Notes: generated by a model not told the origin, from the letters alone. Positions 1-11,034 are shown, counted from the stretch's first letter. The stretch is DNA of 64,000 nt from Hyaloraphidium curvatum (GCA_025558095.1 JAIVFI010000002.1:1178001-1242000), one strand, 5' to 3'. A program made the numbers and translations.

Positions 1-18
1 TGTTTGTGTACGGCAGCC

Positions 19-1103
19 TCACATCTCGAGAAAGGCAATCCCGTTGCTGATCACCTTGACCTTGCGCTCCGGCACAGAGGTCTCGAACGCGACCACCCTC
101 CGCCCGCTCTCCGCGTCCTTTCCCAGGTCCCACATCTCGGTCCGCAGCGATTCGCCCGGGTAGACGGGGCTGGAGAACCTGCAGCGGATCACGCGCAGCC
201 TGCCGGGCACGTTGGAGCACCAGCTCGAGAGCACGGCGCGGGAGGCGAAGCCAAAGGTGCAGAGGCCGTGCAAGATGGGGTTGGGGAACTGCTTGCGGGC
301 GTACTCGGGGCTGATGTGCAGGGGGTTCGTATCGCCCGAGAGTCGATCTGGCCGCAAAACAGTCAAAGAAGGTACTGAGGAACTCGCGACGACGAGACCC
401 ACAAACGATGGCCTGATCCGGCGTCGTCCGCTCCTCCACCACCTTGTCCGCCGGCCGCTGCGGCACTCTCCACTTTTCCGCCAGTTCGTCCCGAGGCCTC
501 TTCTTGCCGCCGAACCCGCCCGCGCCGATCACGAACTGCGTCGAGATCCATCGAGCCACTGGCTTCCCGAAACCCCGCTCGGCCAGTAGGTACTCCAACT
601 CCTGGATCATCCCCTTGCCGGCGTCGTACAGGCCGATGATAGAGGTGCGCATCTCGAAGCCGTCGCCCGAGTCGGGAGGAATGCCGTCGGGCGAAAGGAG
701 CTCAAAATGCTGCTCGCCGTGGACGCCCATGCCGTCCTTGGCCCCGGGGACAACCACCCTGGTCTTTGCGGTGCGGTCGAAGAAGGGGATCACGTCGAAT
801 GAGTCGCCTTTGTGCTAGCACGAGGGTTTAGCGACGCAGAACTCCAGGGTGGAGGCAAACACGAACCCGAAGCACGCATGGATAAGTTGGGAGAACAGAG
901 AAGCCCGGCGAGAGCTCATAGGTGAATCGCAGATCCGTTTCCCCGATGCCGACTCTGGTGAGAGGTTCGGGAACGAATCAGGTTGCGGTGGGGGCAGATG
1001 ACGCTCGGCAGACCACCCACGCGTACAGAATAACATCTCTTCGGTTCCACTTCACGGGCTCAACCCGCGGAGGGATCTTGCTGATGTCCGGAACGAGCGA
1101 CAT
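19..1103 (-). CDS. Stand-alone 2-enoyl-CoA hydratase 2 (MaoC/hotdog), peroxisomal type
   Basis: Hydrates trans-2-enoyl-CoA in peroxisomal beta-oxidation. Exons (minus) 1103-1021, 954-867, 814-403 and 347-19 give about 303 aa, the size of stand-alone hydratase 2 proteins, without the dehydrogenase part of fungal Fox2/MFE-2. The hydratase 2 signature YRLSGDTNPLHI (catalytic Asp and His) is followed by PILHGLCTFGFA; the YRL codons are rebuilt across the 348-402 intron. The N-terminal half has ILYAVGIG and VLPTYP as in MFE-2. The start ATG at 1103 precedes MSLVPDISKIPP. The reading frame stops at 19, but GTGAGG at 22-17 is a good splice donor overlapping that stop, so a last exon, possibly with a PTS1, may lie beyond the left edge. 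It is divergent from the peroxisomal carrier at 1359. Family certain; 3' end uncertain. Confidence 0.88.
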
Positions 1104-1358
1104 TGGTGGGAACGCGTCGCGGGAGACAAAGCGGGGACCACGATTGAACAGTCCCCGGCTGTCCGATCCGCCGGAAAGCGCGCAGAACCAAACGTTCTGT
1201 AGAGATTCGTAATCGCACGGCACTAGTTTGGCCGCGATGCGCCAAAGTGTCCGCCCCGGGGAGACGGCCGATCCCACAGCGCTGCGCCGCTTGCCGCTGA
1301 TCGGCGCCAGAACTTTCGTTGACAAACACCGAGCCCTCCCGCGCCGCTCCTCTGCTCC

Positions 1359-2531
1359 ATGCCGCCGGCGTCTGCCGCCGGACCCCCGGCCCGGCTCTCG
1401 CCGTTCGGCGAGGCGGTCGCCGGCGCCGCTGCAGCGGCGTTTGCGAACCTCCTGGTTCGTCCCCGACACGGGTGCGCTGCCCGGACCTGCTGACCGCCCC
1501 GTCTTGCCAGGTCTATCCGCTGGACGTGGTCTCGACGCGCATGCAGGTGCAGTCGAGGCGCCGCGAGGCTCAGGGGAACCTGCCCGACGGGAAACCGGGG
1601 CTGGATCACCACGCTTCGGTCGGGTACGCCTCGACGCTGGACGGCCTGGTCAAGATCTTTGAGCAGGAGGGCGTTACCGGACTATATGCCGGGTTGCAGA
1701 CGTCTATGGCTGCCACATTGTGGGTTCTTGGCCCGGCATGTGCTTCTTTCGCGCCCGTGACCCTTGCTGCCGCCGTCAGGCTGAACAACTTCTCCTATTT
1801 CTACGCGTATTCCATAATCCGCCGGGCATACATCCGCGCGAATCCCGAACCCCCTTCTACCATCGTCGAGCTCCTCCTGGGCATGCTGGCGGGCGCCTGC
1901 GCCCGAATCTGCACGACCCCGGTCAACGTCGTCACCACACGGTATGTTGCCCTCAACTGCGACCGCATTGGCCGTTTCTCACATTCGGACAATCAGGCAA
2001 CAAGCCCGCCCCGCCCTGACGTCCCTCGATATCCTCCGCGACATCCTCGACCGCGACGGGCCGAAAGGCCTGTATGCTGGGCTTCCCGCCGCCCTGGTGC
2101 TCACCGTCAACCCCGCAATCACATACGGACTCAACGAGCGGATGAAGACGCTCGGCTGGCCCAAGGGAGCGTTCGCCAGGGGCGCCCTGGGGAAGGCCGT
2201 GGCGACGATTGTCACATACCCGTACATTCTGGCCAAGGTGAAGCTGCAGTTCGGTGGCGGGGGAAGAAAATACTCTTCTGCGATGGAGGTACTTACGTCG
2301 ACGGTGGGAGATGAGGGTTTCTTTGCACTTTACAAGGTGGGCTCGGTTCGGCGTGCTTCATTTCCACATGTACTGAAACGACCCTCTCTTCAGGGGCTGG
2401 ATGCCCAGCTGTCGAAATCTGTGCTGACCCAGGCCATCCTGCTGGTGGCAAAGGACTGGATTGAAGCCCGCGTGCTCGCCGTCGTCGTGTGGCACTGGAT
2501 GCACCGCAATGGCCCTGCCAAGGTCGTGTGA
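1359..2531 (+). CDS. Peroxisomal adenine-nucleotide/CoA carrier, PMP34/ANT1-like (mitochondrial carrier family)
   Basis: Six-helix solute carrier expected in the peroxisomal membrane, importing ATP or exchanging CoA-type cofactors for acyl activation. Exons 1359-1454, 1511-1719, 1780-1941, 1997-2336 and 2394-2531 give 314 aa. Three repeats are visible: YPLDVVSTRMQ (repeat 1), TPVNVVTTRQQ (repeat 2, Asn for the usual acidic residue) and YPYILAKVKLQ (repeat 3). The segments NNFSYFYAYSIIRR and GLDAQLSKSVLTQAIL are typical of the PMP34/ANT1 subgroup rather than mitochondrial ADP/ATP carriers. The start ATG at 1359 opens MPPASAAG, followed by an Ala-rich first helix interrupted by the first intron. 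The fourth intron (57 nt) stays open in frame. Next to other peroxisomal genes, it would supply ATP and CoA for the CoA ligases downstream. Substrate is inferred. Confidence 0.87.
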
Positions 2532-2664
2532 AAAGTCTTGATTCGAACCCTTTGACCCTCGCTGCTCTCCGTTCGATAACCTTCTGCAATGTGTACATAA
2601 CACCCAAAGATGAAGTAGATACGATCTTGACTTGAACGCCTTCCATCCTCCTCCGCTGATTTTG

Positions 2665-3940
2665 CTAGCAGCAACCGTCGCCCTTGATGACCACAACGTC
2701 CCTCTCCCCTTCCGTTCCGCAGAGCGGCAGCTTGGTCACCTCGCTGTCGCCGACGACCGCCGTGTACGCCCATCCCTCGAACCGGGCCCACCCCAGCGCC
2801 GCCTCCCCGACAGCCACCCCCAGCATGGCGGCCACGAAGACCCAGATGTTGTATGACATGACGACGAGCATCACCACGTACGCCGCCGAGATGGACGGGA
2901 GGGTGCCCGCGAAGCGCAGCAGGGCGGCATCCAGCCGGGCACGGGGGGTGCGGATGCGGTCGCGCCGGCGGGCCAAGGTCGCGAGAAGGTCGCTGGTTGA
3001 AAATCAGCAATGGCAGTGCGACCAGTGCTGGAAACCGTACCGGACGATGGTGAGGAAGACGCTGCCGACGGCGATGGCGAAGATGGCGATGAGCGATGCG
3101 ACGAACTGGCCGTTGTCTGGATGCGGATGCGGCGGGGTAAACTACAGCTTGGTCACGGGGCCATGCATGCCGTAACCCACTGTTTGCAACCCATGTGTAG
3201 GAGAGGAGGTAGTCCCGGAAGCCGGCGTGGAAATACATGAGCATGTTGGGCGGAGGAAACCCGTCGCTGTTGGCAGTGCAGAGGGTGGTCGAGGCGAGCG
3301 GGCCGGAAGACGAGCACATGGAAGCATGGATGATGCACTGGCTCATCGTCGGCATCGCATTGCAGAGGTCCGAGTAGACGGCCTGCATCGAAAAGTTGTT
3401 GAGACGGGGGCGAAAGCGATGACTGCAGCGACCCACTAGCAAATCGCAGTTGGCGTAGGTGACGCCGCCAACGTAGGAGCATTTCTCGCATCCGGTCATC
3501 GTCATTTCGGTGCAGATGCTCTTCACGGCCGCGTTCACCGCGTCCGTTGTCGGGAGGCCCGGCAGAGCGGGGTTCGCGGCGCACTGCGCCACCACCGACA
3601 CGTTGCTGCACATCGAGACGTAGTTGCGGCATCCTCCCATCATAGACATTCCCGCGTCGGAGACGCAAGTGTCCGCTACGAGGCTCATGGGCGTGCAGAA
3701 GCCACCTGCATGCAGCGCCTGTGCGTTGTCCCCGCTCGAAGCGCACATGGCGGCAGCCGAGCAGCCTGTCATGAAGGGCATCGAAGTGCAGAGGGATGTG
3801 AGGTCGGCAGTGGCATTTGCGTCGGGGTATATGAACGAAGCGCAGGTGGCCGTGGTGGGGTCGGCTACGCAGGGTGCCGCCGCGGTGGCGCGGGCCCCGA
3901 GCAGCAGGAGGCCGGCCAGGAGACTGACGAGGGCGAACAT
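2665..3940 (-). CDS. CTR-family copper transporter with Cys-rich ectodomain
   Basis: Predicted plasma-membrane high-affinity Cu(I) importer. Exons (minus) 3940-3437, 3382-3181, 3116-3041 and 2992-2665 give 369 aa. A signal peptide (MFALVSLLAGLLLLG) leads into an extracellular domain of about 200 aa with repeated Cys motifs (SLCTSMPFMTGC, GMSMMGGC, CEKCSYVG). The CTR membrane part follows: MLMYFHAGF before TM1, MLVVM (the MxxxM copper filter) in TM2 and GVAVG (GxxxG) in TM3, ending in a Cys-Cys tail (GDGCC). The intron at CDLL/AVYS is conserved in the plus-strand neighbour at 4443, supporting both models. TM1 is reconstructed as WVANNNGQ across the 3117-3180 intron. The two genes are transcribed head-to-head from a 502-bp spacer. 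Confidence 0.9.
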
Positions 3941-4442
3941 ATCTTCGGCACCGAACCGAGTAGGGGCACTTGGGATGAGAATCTGCTTTGTGGCGGCGCA
4001 GAGGGGGCGGAAGAAGGTTGTTGGCCGGTCGGCTCAGCTCGCCGGCCACAGGTCTTCCGGTTCGCTCCGAGGACTGCGGATCGGCGGCACAATGCGCACT
4101 CCGCAAGCCTGGCAGTGACCGGATCATTTTCTCGAGGTATATTTAATGCATCTGCGCTTTTCCTGCTGCGAGGTAAGGCATTCGGAGCGGCTGAAAGTTG
4201 GGACCGCTCCCTGGAGCGAAAATCGCTCATCGAGCTCCATTCGTGACCCGGGGTTCCGTCCGCAGCCGTGACGGTCGGTAATGAATGCCAGAATCGCGGA
4301 CATGATCATTCGGCGGGAACGAGGGCGGATGGAGGGGGTCAAAGAATGCCTGACTAAAGCAAGCTTCCGGTTGCGGCCGACGACCGCGAGCTGGAGCAAG
4401 CGGGGCGGTGCTCCGATTCCGAGCCCCATCCACACACGCAGA
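3941..4442. promoter_or_regulatory. Shared divergent promoter region of the CTR gene and its GPI paralogue
   Basis: The 502-bp spacer lies between two opposite start codons. A TATA-like TATATTTA sits at 4138-4145, about 200 bp from the CTR start and 300 bp from the other. No exact copper-response element (TTTGCTC type) was found by eye. No additional coding region is supported; the frame open from 4281 lacks a signal peptide until the ATG at 4443. Confidence 0.35.
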
Positions 4443-5549
4443 ATGGCGCTCACGGCCGTCCTCTTCGTCCTCACACTCGCGCTGGCCGCGATCTCAGCCG
4501 TAGCAGCTCAGCATGGCGGCATGCCTTCCATGAACAACACCGGCGGCGTCTTGCTGTCGGACCAGTGCGTCGTGACGCCCTCCACTACAGGATCCGTTCA
4601 TGGTCTCGCGTCTGCGGATCCCCTCGCTAATCTCGCTTCCGATTCTGCAAGTTGCGAGTACTACCAGCTGCCGCACCACACCTCCGTTGCCGACCTCGAC
4701 AACCTCTGCACTATGATGCCCTTCATGTCCGCGTGCTCCGTGCGCGACCTGTGCGCCGCGGGGGCGGTGCCGTACCTCAACGCGTCGGGATGGTGCAAGC
4801 CGTTTTCCCTTCTCGCTCATGTGTGCTCCGTGGACGAGGGGATGTCGAAGATGAAAGGCTGCGTGAACTACAACAGGTGGGCTCTGCCGTCTCTGCCTGC
4901 TCCAAATCTTCCTTGCAACTCACTCATTAGACTTCTTACGTGCATCCTACTGTGTAATGTCACTGCCGGCATGGTTGTCATCCAGTGCAAGGCCATCGTG
5001 CCCCTGCCCAACCTGCCTTCGACGATGCCACTCAACGCCGTGGTGAAGAGCATCTGCGAAGAAATGCCTTACATAAGCGGATGCGAAAAGGTGAACATCG
5101 ACTGCACATGGCCTTTTGAAGGTTGTTAACGGTTCACTAGTGCTCGTACGCCGGGAATGTCACCTTCGCCAACTGCGACCTGCTCGTAAGTCCCATCCAC
5201 TGCTCACGCTCGCCATAGCCACCAGCTCGGTGCATGCATCCCTTTTCAGAGCGTCTACAGCCAACTCTGCCGCTCGATGCCCACGCACACGCAGTGCTTC
5301 ATGATGAACACAATCTGCGCCGGCCCCACAGGTAATACCACCTTAGGCCAAGGGTGGAGCTACACGGCGTACCAAGGACAGACCTCGCCGCTTTCGATCG
5401 TTACTTCGACCAACGGGGTGGTTCCCAGCCCTACTCGGAGCATGACCACGGTCACGTCGACGAGCAGGCCGAGCGGTGGCAGGAGAGTGCACGCGGGGAA
5501 GCTGTGGCTCGCGGTAGCTGTCTTTGCCCTTCCTGTGTTCTTGAAGTAA
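4443..5549 (+). CDS. Predicted GPI-anchored Cys-rich protein sharing the CTR ectodomain
   Basis: Probable cell-surface protein, paralogous to the N-terminal half of the CTR transporter next door but lacking the three CTR helices. Exons 4443-4876, 4931-5090, 5141-5185 and 5250-5549 give 312 aa. A signal peptide (MALTAVLFVLTLALAAISA) is followed by the same Cys pattern (NLCTMMPFMSAC, GMSKMKGC, CEKCSYAGNVTFANCDLL, SVYSQLC). The end changes to a Ser/Thr-rich stretch with a C-terminal hydrophobic tail (LWLAVAVFALPVFLK), as in GPI-anchor signals. The ATG at 4443 is chosen because it opens the signal peptide. Intron 4877-4930 is a multiple of three and stop-free, so a retained form would still be open. 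A surface copper-handling role beside the CTR protein is inference from shared domain and arrangement. Confidence 0.82.
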
Positions 5550-5699
5550 GAGCTGGCCGAGTTGTTGCGTCGCAGATGACGCGATCTGCCACGTGTGGCA
5601 AAGTTCCAATCTCGCCATTCTCCCCCGACTTCCGCGTCTCCCGCACCCGCAGCCTCGTCACGAGACCAGCAAGGGACCTACCGTAGCACTCTGCGTGCC

Positions 5700-6917
5700 A
5701 TGTCAGCCGCAGCGCTTGACTCCGTTGCGCGCGGCGACGCTCCTTTCGCCTTTGAGCCGTTCGGTCTGCCCGCCAGCAACCAGCGGGCTCTCGGCGCGCC
5801 GCACTCCCCGGGCACCGTGTTGCCGCTTGCGCTGCGCCCTGCCGGCACGGACGGCGCCGATCTCGGTGCCGCGATCGCGGAAGTGCGCCGCCTGCAGGCC
5901 ACCGGAGAGCTCACCACCGCGCTCGCCAAGAACGGCGCGCTGCTCTTCCGCGGCCTGCCTATTCGTACTGCGAAAGATTTCTCCGAGTTTGCCCACGCCT
6001 TCGGCTTTGCCCCGCATGAAATCATCGGCATCGTCGTCGAGCGGCCCGAGCTCGCGCCCAACGTCGCCCCCGCCAACGAGTCTTCCAAGGAAGTGCTTAT
6101 ATATAACCACAACGAATCGCCCCAGGTGCCGCATGCGCCCGAGTACGTCATGTTTAACGCGCACCACATCGCTGCCGGCCTGGAAGGCGGCGAAACTCCC
6201 ATCAGCTCTAGCCTGGAGCTGTTCGAATTGGCCAGGCGCGAGATCCCCGAGTTCGTCGCCGAGCTGGCCGAGAAGGGCATACTCTCCCGCATTACGTACA
6301 CTGCGGAACCGCAGTACAAGGGCGGCTCCACGCTGCGGCAGGCGTTCGGCAAACACGTGCTGGAATCGGACCCGCCCCAAGTGCGAAGGGCAAAGATGGA
6401 GGTGCAGCTCGCTCGGTACGCGAGGGGCAAGCACACGACCTGGGAGTGGCAGGACGGTGGAGACACGCTTATCGTGACGCACCGCCTTCCCGCCATCCGC
6501 ACTCAGCCCGGGACCGGACTGGGGACGCTCTTCACCGGGCTGGCTGCGTACTGGAAGAATGCGCAGCAGCAGGCGCAGCAGGGTGCCGCCAGCGCGACGC
6601 AGGCGGCCCGAAAGAAGGTGACCGTCCAGACGTTCGGCGACGGCACCCCCATCCCCGATCGGTACCTCGCCAAGTTGGCCGAGATCACCGATCGGATCCG
6701 CATCCTCCACAAGTGGCAGGTCGGGGACGTACTCGTGTTCGACAACGTGATCGCGCAGCACGGACGTGAGCCGTGGAAGGGCGAGCAGAGCGATCGCGTG
6801 GTTCTGGCGAGCCTGTGGGACGGCCAAGTGCCTGGCGCGTACACCGACGCGGACTGGGCTCGGGTGGTGCAGGCGCTGGAGGATGTGGGATTTGAGGGCA
6901 AGCCCGCAAAGCTGTGA
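5700..6917 (+). CDS. TauD/TfdA-family Fe(II)/2-oxoglutarate dioxygenase with PTS1 (AKL)
   Basis: Intronless 405-aa dioxygenase. The His-x-acid iron motif is in YNHNES, the distal His in VIAQHGREPW, and the 2-oxoglutarate-binding Arg likely in RVVLASLWDG. The open frame extends upstream to a GTG at 5595, but the first ATG is 5700 (MSAAALDSV), used here. The protein ends PAKL: AKL is an accepted PTS1, pointing to the peroxisome matrix. TauD/TfdA relatives cleave taurine, phenoxyacetate or similar carboxylates by hydroxylation; the substrate here is unknown. It is followed 220 bp downstream by an acyl-CoA synthetase also ending AKL, so an oxidised product fed to CoA ligation is a reasonable hypothesis. 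Confidence 0.88.
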   Translation: MSAAALDSVARGDAPFAFEPFGLPASNQRALGAPHSPGTVLPLALRPAGTDGADLGAAIAEVRRLQATGELTTALAKNGALLFRGLPIRTAKDFSEFAHAFGFAPHEIIGIVVERPELAPNVAPANESSKEVLIYNHNESPQVPHAPEYVMFNAHHIAAGLEGGETPISSSLELFELARREIPEFVAELAEKGILSRITYTAEPQYKGGSTLRQAFGKHVLESDPPQVRRAKMEVQLARYARGKHTTWEWQDGGDTLIVTHRLPAIRTQPGTGLGTLFTGLAAYWKNAQQQAQQGAASATQAARKKVTVQTFGDGTPIPDRYLAKLAEITDRIRILHKWQVGDVLVFDNVIAQHGREPWKGEQSDRVVLASLWDGQVPGAYTDADWARVVQALEDVGFEGKPAKL

Positions 6918-7136
6918 AGTTGGAAGTGCAGTTGTATTGGCATCGTCTTGTGACCAAAGTTGTTGAACGTCGAAGAGGGGCGGGCGGCTACGAACGCCTC
7001 GGTCGGGTGGTGTCGGCTCCGGAGCGTCGCGCCATCGGTCAACATTCCGCACCCAGAGGTCCGACTCAAGACCCTCGGTCCGGACCATATCCCGCTCTGC
7101 TGCTCAGCGGACAGCGCTTTCGCTCCCGGCGCTGCG

Positions 7137-9315
7137 ATGGTCCTCTACCGCTCGCCGTACCCGGACCTGACCATTCCGAAGTCGGTTGCCGTTCCTTGCC
7201 TCCGTCGGCCTCGCACCGACGCATCTCTTTTTCCATAGGGTCAGCGTTTACGATCTTCTCTTCTCGTCGCCGAAGCCGGCTTCCTCGTCGCCGCTCACGG
7301 ACGTCACCGCTTCGGAGTCGGGACCTGTCGACAGTGCTTCGTGGGAGACGCGGGACCTCTTTATTGACGCCGGCAACGGCACGGCGTACACGTGGCGGGA
7401 CGCCAAGAAGAGGATAGAGGAGCTCGCGCGCGCGCTGCGGAACGTCGGGAGGGACTCGAGGATCCCCTGGTCGCTGCGGGAAGACGAGGTCGTGGGCACT
7501 TTTAGCCCCAACCAGTGAGGCCGTCGCTGTTGGCGCTCATTGCGGTCTTCTCATCCTCAACTTCCTCCAGCATTGACTTCCCGATCGTCGTCTGGGGCAC
7601 TCTGCGGGCCGGCATGGTCATGACGGCCGCGAACCCGGCGTATACTGTCGGCGAACTGGAACACCAGCTGTCCGACTCCAAGACCCGCATCCTGGTCACT
7701 TCCCCCGCCAACCTGCCGTTGGCCGCCGAGACCGCCGCACGGGTCGGCATCCCCGTCGCCAACATCGTGCTCATGGACTCGCGCACCGAGGACGAGCGCA
7801 AGAAGGGCGGGGTGGACCGGCACTACGCGGATTTCCAGGGCACGCGGCTGTGGACGGTCGAAGGGCTCGTTCACGTCGGGCGATCGCTGGCCCCGCTGCC
7901 CGCGATCACGTACGGGAACGAGATTGTCAACAAAACCTGCTACCTCATGTACTCCTCCGGGACTACCGGACGCAGCAAGGTGGGCTGCGCCACGCAGCGA
8001 CAAAGCTGTAGGCTCACGGCTGTTTTCTTTTCTTCCAAGGGGGTTGAGCAGACCAACGGCAACATCGTGGCCAACTGCCTTCAGATTCAGGCTTCGGTGG
8101 GTTCGGTTGCATTTCTCCGCTTCCAACCAGACTCATTTGTCGCACGAAACAGGAGAAGTATTTCATTCCCGTCGGCAAGCGGATGCTGGCCGTTCTCCCT
8201 ATGTACCATTGCTATTCCTTGACGTGGTGTGTCCACTTTTCCGTGTTCCAAGGCGCACCATTGGTCGTCATGCCTGGGTATGTCGTTGATCGGGTTGCGC
8301 TTTCTGGTTTTCCTCACCCGTGGAACCACCAGGTTCAACCTCGCCGCGCTCCTTCATACCCTCTCGCACTACCAGATCCACTTTGCCCACCTCGTCCCCC
8401 CGATCATGGTGCAGCTCGCCAAGATGCCCCTGGAGGAGCTCCGCAAGTACGACCTCACCCACCTCCGCTGGATCGCCTCTGGCGCCGCGCCCATGGGCGC
8501 CGAGACCGGCGACGAGGTCATGCGGAGACTGCCGCGGGCGAGGATCAAACAGGGATACGGGATGACGGAGCTGGCCCCCGTGTCGATCGTGGAGCGGTAC
8601 GGGCCGCCAGAAGACGACGGGACCGGGTGCATCGGGGTGCTGCTCCCGAACCAGGTCGCGAGGCTGGTGGATTTGGAGGGCAAGGACGTGGGGCCCGGCG
8701 AGGAGGGGGAGCTGCTCATCAAGGGACCGGTAGGTTGACTTGAAGCTTCGCGGCAGGGAGATCGGCTCATCTCGAGGTGCCAGAACGTGATGAAGGGCTA
8801 CCTCAATCGCCCAGATGCTACTGCCGAGACTTTCGACGGCGACTTCCTCAAGACCGGCGATCTGGCGGTCGTCGACGAGCAGGGGCGGTTCTTCATCCGG
8901 GACCGGCTCAAGGAGCTCATCAAGGTCAAGGGCTTCCAGGTCCCGCCCGCGGAGCTCGAGGCGCTCCTCCTTACCCACCCCGTCGTCGCGGACTGCGCCG
9001 TGATCAGCATCCCGGACGTGGACGGGACGGCGGGCGAGCTGCCCAAGGCCTTCGTGGTGCTGAGAGAGAACGTCGCGGACCAGGGGAAGATGGCGGCCGA
9101 GATCCAAGCATTCGTCGCGGGAAAGGTGGCGCACTACAAGCGGCTCACCGGCGGCGTGGACTTTGTCGACGTTATCCCGAAGAGCGCGAGGTAAGTTGGC
9201 GCCTCCGGATCTGTTGGTCGTCCTGATCGCCTCTCGTTCCAGCGGCAAAATCTTGAGGAGGATCTTGAAGGACAATGACGCTGCCAAGCGGCAAAGCAGC
9301 AAGGCGAAGCTGTAG
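7137..9315 (+). CDS. Peroxisomal 4-coumarate:CoA ligase-like acyl-CoA synthetase (AKL PTS1)
   Basis: ATP-dependent ligase activating a carboxylic acid to its CoA thioester through an acyl-adenylate. Eight exons: 7137-7180, 7239-7514, 7571-7979, 8040-8096, 8153-8277, 8333-8729, 8784-9190, 9243-9315, coding 595 aa. The N-terminus VLYRSPYPDLTIPKVSVYD is characteristic of 4CL-like enzymes. Motifs include YSSGTTGRSKG (P-loop), QGYGMTE, NVMKGYLN, the hinge region TGDLAVVDEQGRF and the catalytic Lys in SASGKILRR. The protein ends SKAKL (PTS1). Several splice joins restore conserved residues exactly (IPK/VSVYD, MPG/FNLA, GP/NVMKG), so the model is strong. Unlike the LACS downstream it belongs to the 4CL/short-to-medium acyl group; phenylpropanoid, jasmonate-precursor-like or fatty substrates are all possible. 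Confidence 0.92.
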
Positions 9316-9452
9316 ATGAGGGGTGTACGTTCTCAATTAATTGCCGAATTGGACAAGCAATTGTCGAGCACGTTCGCATCTTGAACGGAGCGATGGTTGG
9401 CGCGGCGCGGCAGATTGTTTCGCCGCCACCGACTCCCACGACAATCTGACCG

Positions 9453-10743
9453 ATGGCCAGCGCCTCCGCGCCGTCAAGAGCACCCAGCGGCGCAACGCCG
9501 GACGGCTCCAGTAGGAATGTCTTCCCAGACTTGCCACTATCCGTGCTTGTCAAGGATTTCCTGGTTACGCCCGACGATGCCCGCGTTTTCCCGGCGACCG
9601 GCATGACGGCCCCCGACGACCGGATCCGGCTTTCCGTCCGTATGTTCGCGGACTCGGACGTCGAGGACGGCCTGGACATCCTGCTCATGCACGCGACGGG
9701 GGTGCCCAAGGTGCGGTTCCTGCCTGCAGCACATGACGTGCCGGAGCTGACTCCCGTGCCTCAAACGACACTAGGCCTGTTACTACCCTCTTGTGCCGAT
9801 GCTGTTCCACGGTCTGCCGAACGTCCGCTCGGTGATCACCTACGACGCCCGGAACCACACCGATTCCGCGCTGCTCAACTCCCCCGCGCTCCTCGCCAAG
9901 GAGAAGGACGGGTTCTGGGCGTGGGGCGTGGACGCTCCCGCGGACTGCTGGGGCGTCGTCCGCGCCTTTGGTCTGGACAAGAAGGGGCACGGGGTGGTCG
10001 GCGTCGGGCACTCTTTCGGCGCGGCGGTGCTGGCATTGACGGAAATCCAGCACCCGGGGACGTTCGAGCACCTCGTGCTAGTGGAGCCGGTGCTGTTTCC
10101 CGCGACGATGGCGAGGAGCGGGCCGCCAAAGGTCGTGGGCAGCGAGCCGCCCCCGAAGCCCAAGGAGGAGGCGGGGCGTCCGCCGGACCGGATCGCGCTG
10201 GCTGCGCGGCGGCGCGCCGTCTTTCCCACCCTCCAGTTCGCCATGGAGTCCTTTGGTTCCAAAGCTTTCTTCAAGACCTGGGACAAGACCATGTTCGGGC
10301 TGTACATGGAGCACGCGTTTTCGAACCTGCCTTCGGGGGAGGTGAAGCTCAAGACGTCGCCGCAGCAGGAGGCCATGAGCTTCGCGGGCGGGCACACGAT
10401 GATGTGGTGCTGGCCGAGGCTGAAGGAGATACGCGCGCGGACGCTGGTCGTTTCGGGACGGACGTCGGACCACCTGCTGATGAAGGTCGAGGGGAAGGAC
10501 GGCGTCATCATGTGAGCTTCCAATGGTCGAAGGGTGGATTACTTTGCTGACGTGCTCGTTCACGGCAGGTCCAAGGATCTGGCGGTGGTTTCGCTGATTC
10601 CCGGCTGCCAACATGTGTTCCTGGATTGCGGACATATGGTCGTTCAGGAGAGGCCGCACGAGGTCGGCGAGGTGATCTGCAGGTTCCTCGGCGGTGCCGA
10701 GTACGGACAGCCAAAGCTGGACGCCGCGGCCGCCAGGCTCTGA
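9453..10743 (+). CDS. Alpha/beta-hydrolase, Lpx1-like lipase or esterase with ARL ending
   Basis: Exons 9453-9710, 9775-10511 and 10569-10743 give 389 aa. The nucleophile elbow is GVGHSFGAA, an acidic residue is available in the C-terminal half, and the likely catalytic His is in DCGHMVV near the end. The YYPLVPMLFHGLPNV to SVITYDARNHTDSAL region resembles the fungal hydrolase group that includes the yeast peroxisomal lipase Lpx1. The C-terminus AAAARL ends in ARL, a PTS1 variant. Introns are placed where VPK/ACYYPLV and VIM/SKDLAVV rejoin. Genes on both sides encode PTS1-ended acyl-CoA synthetases, so it may release acids from esters for activation. The acyl substrate is unknown. Confidence 0.85.
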
Positions 10744-11034
10744 ACACGGACAGCCAATCTGGACGCGGCGATGGCCTGCCCTCACTACTTTCAGCTGATA
10801 GAGTAGATGGATGACTAGATCGACCTTAGAATCGTCGCGCCAACAGTGATCGACCCGAAGTCCGAGCTCCGGTGCCTTCGAACTCTACGATTCGTGTTCG
10901 CAGCAAGCTCCCGGTTTTAGCCGTTTCTCTTGTCGAGTGCCAGGGCCTTGGAGGAGACACGCTTTCACATGTTTTCCAGCCGCGACGCACCGCCATCAGA
11001 CCCCTTCCTCCACTCCCCGTTCTAGCTCGCAACG

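Noticed and set aside
2530-2560. tRNA T-loop-like GGTTCGAATC on the minus strand
   Set aside because: No matching acceptor stem or anticodon arm could be built around it.
5595-5699. N-terminal extension of the first TauD enzyme
   Set aside because: It begins at GTG; the first ATG is 5700. The same reasoning removed GTG/TTG starts at 44793 (minus), 47558 and 59596.
8268-9302. 344-codon minus-strand frame over the 4CL-like gene
   Set aside because: The plus strand carries complete ligase motifs with matching splice joins.
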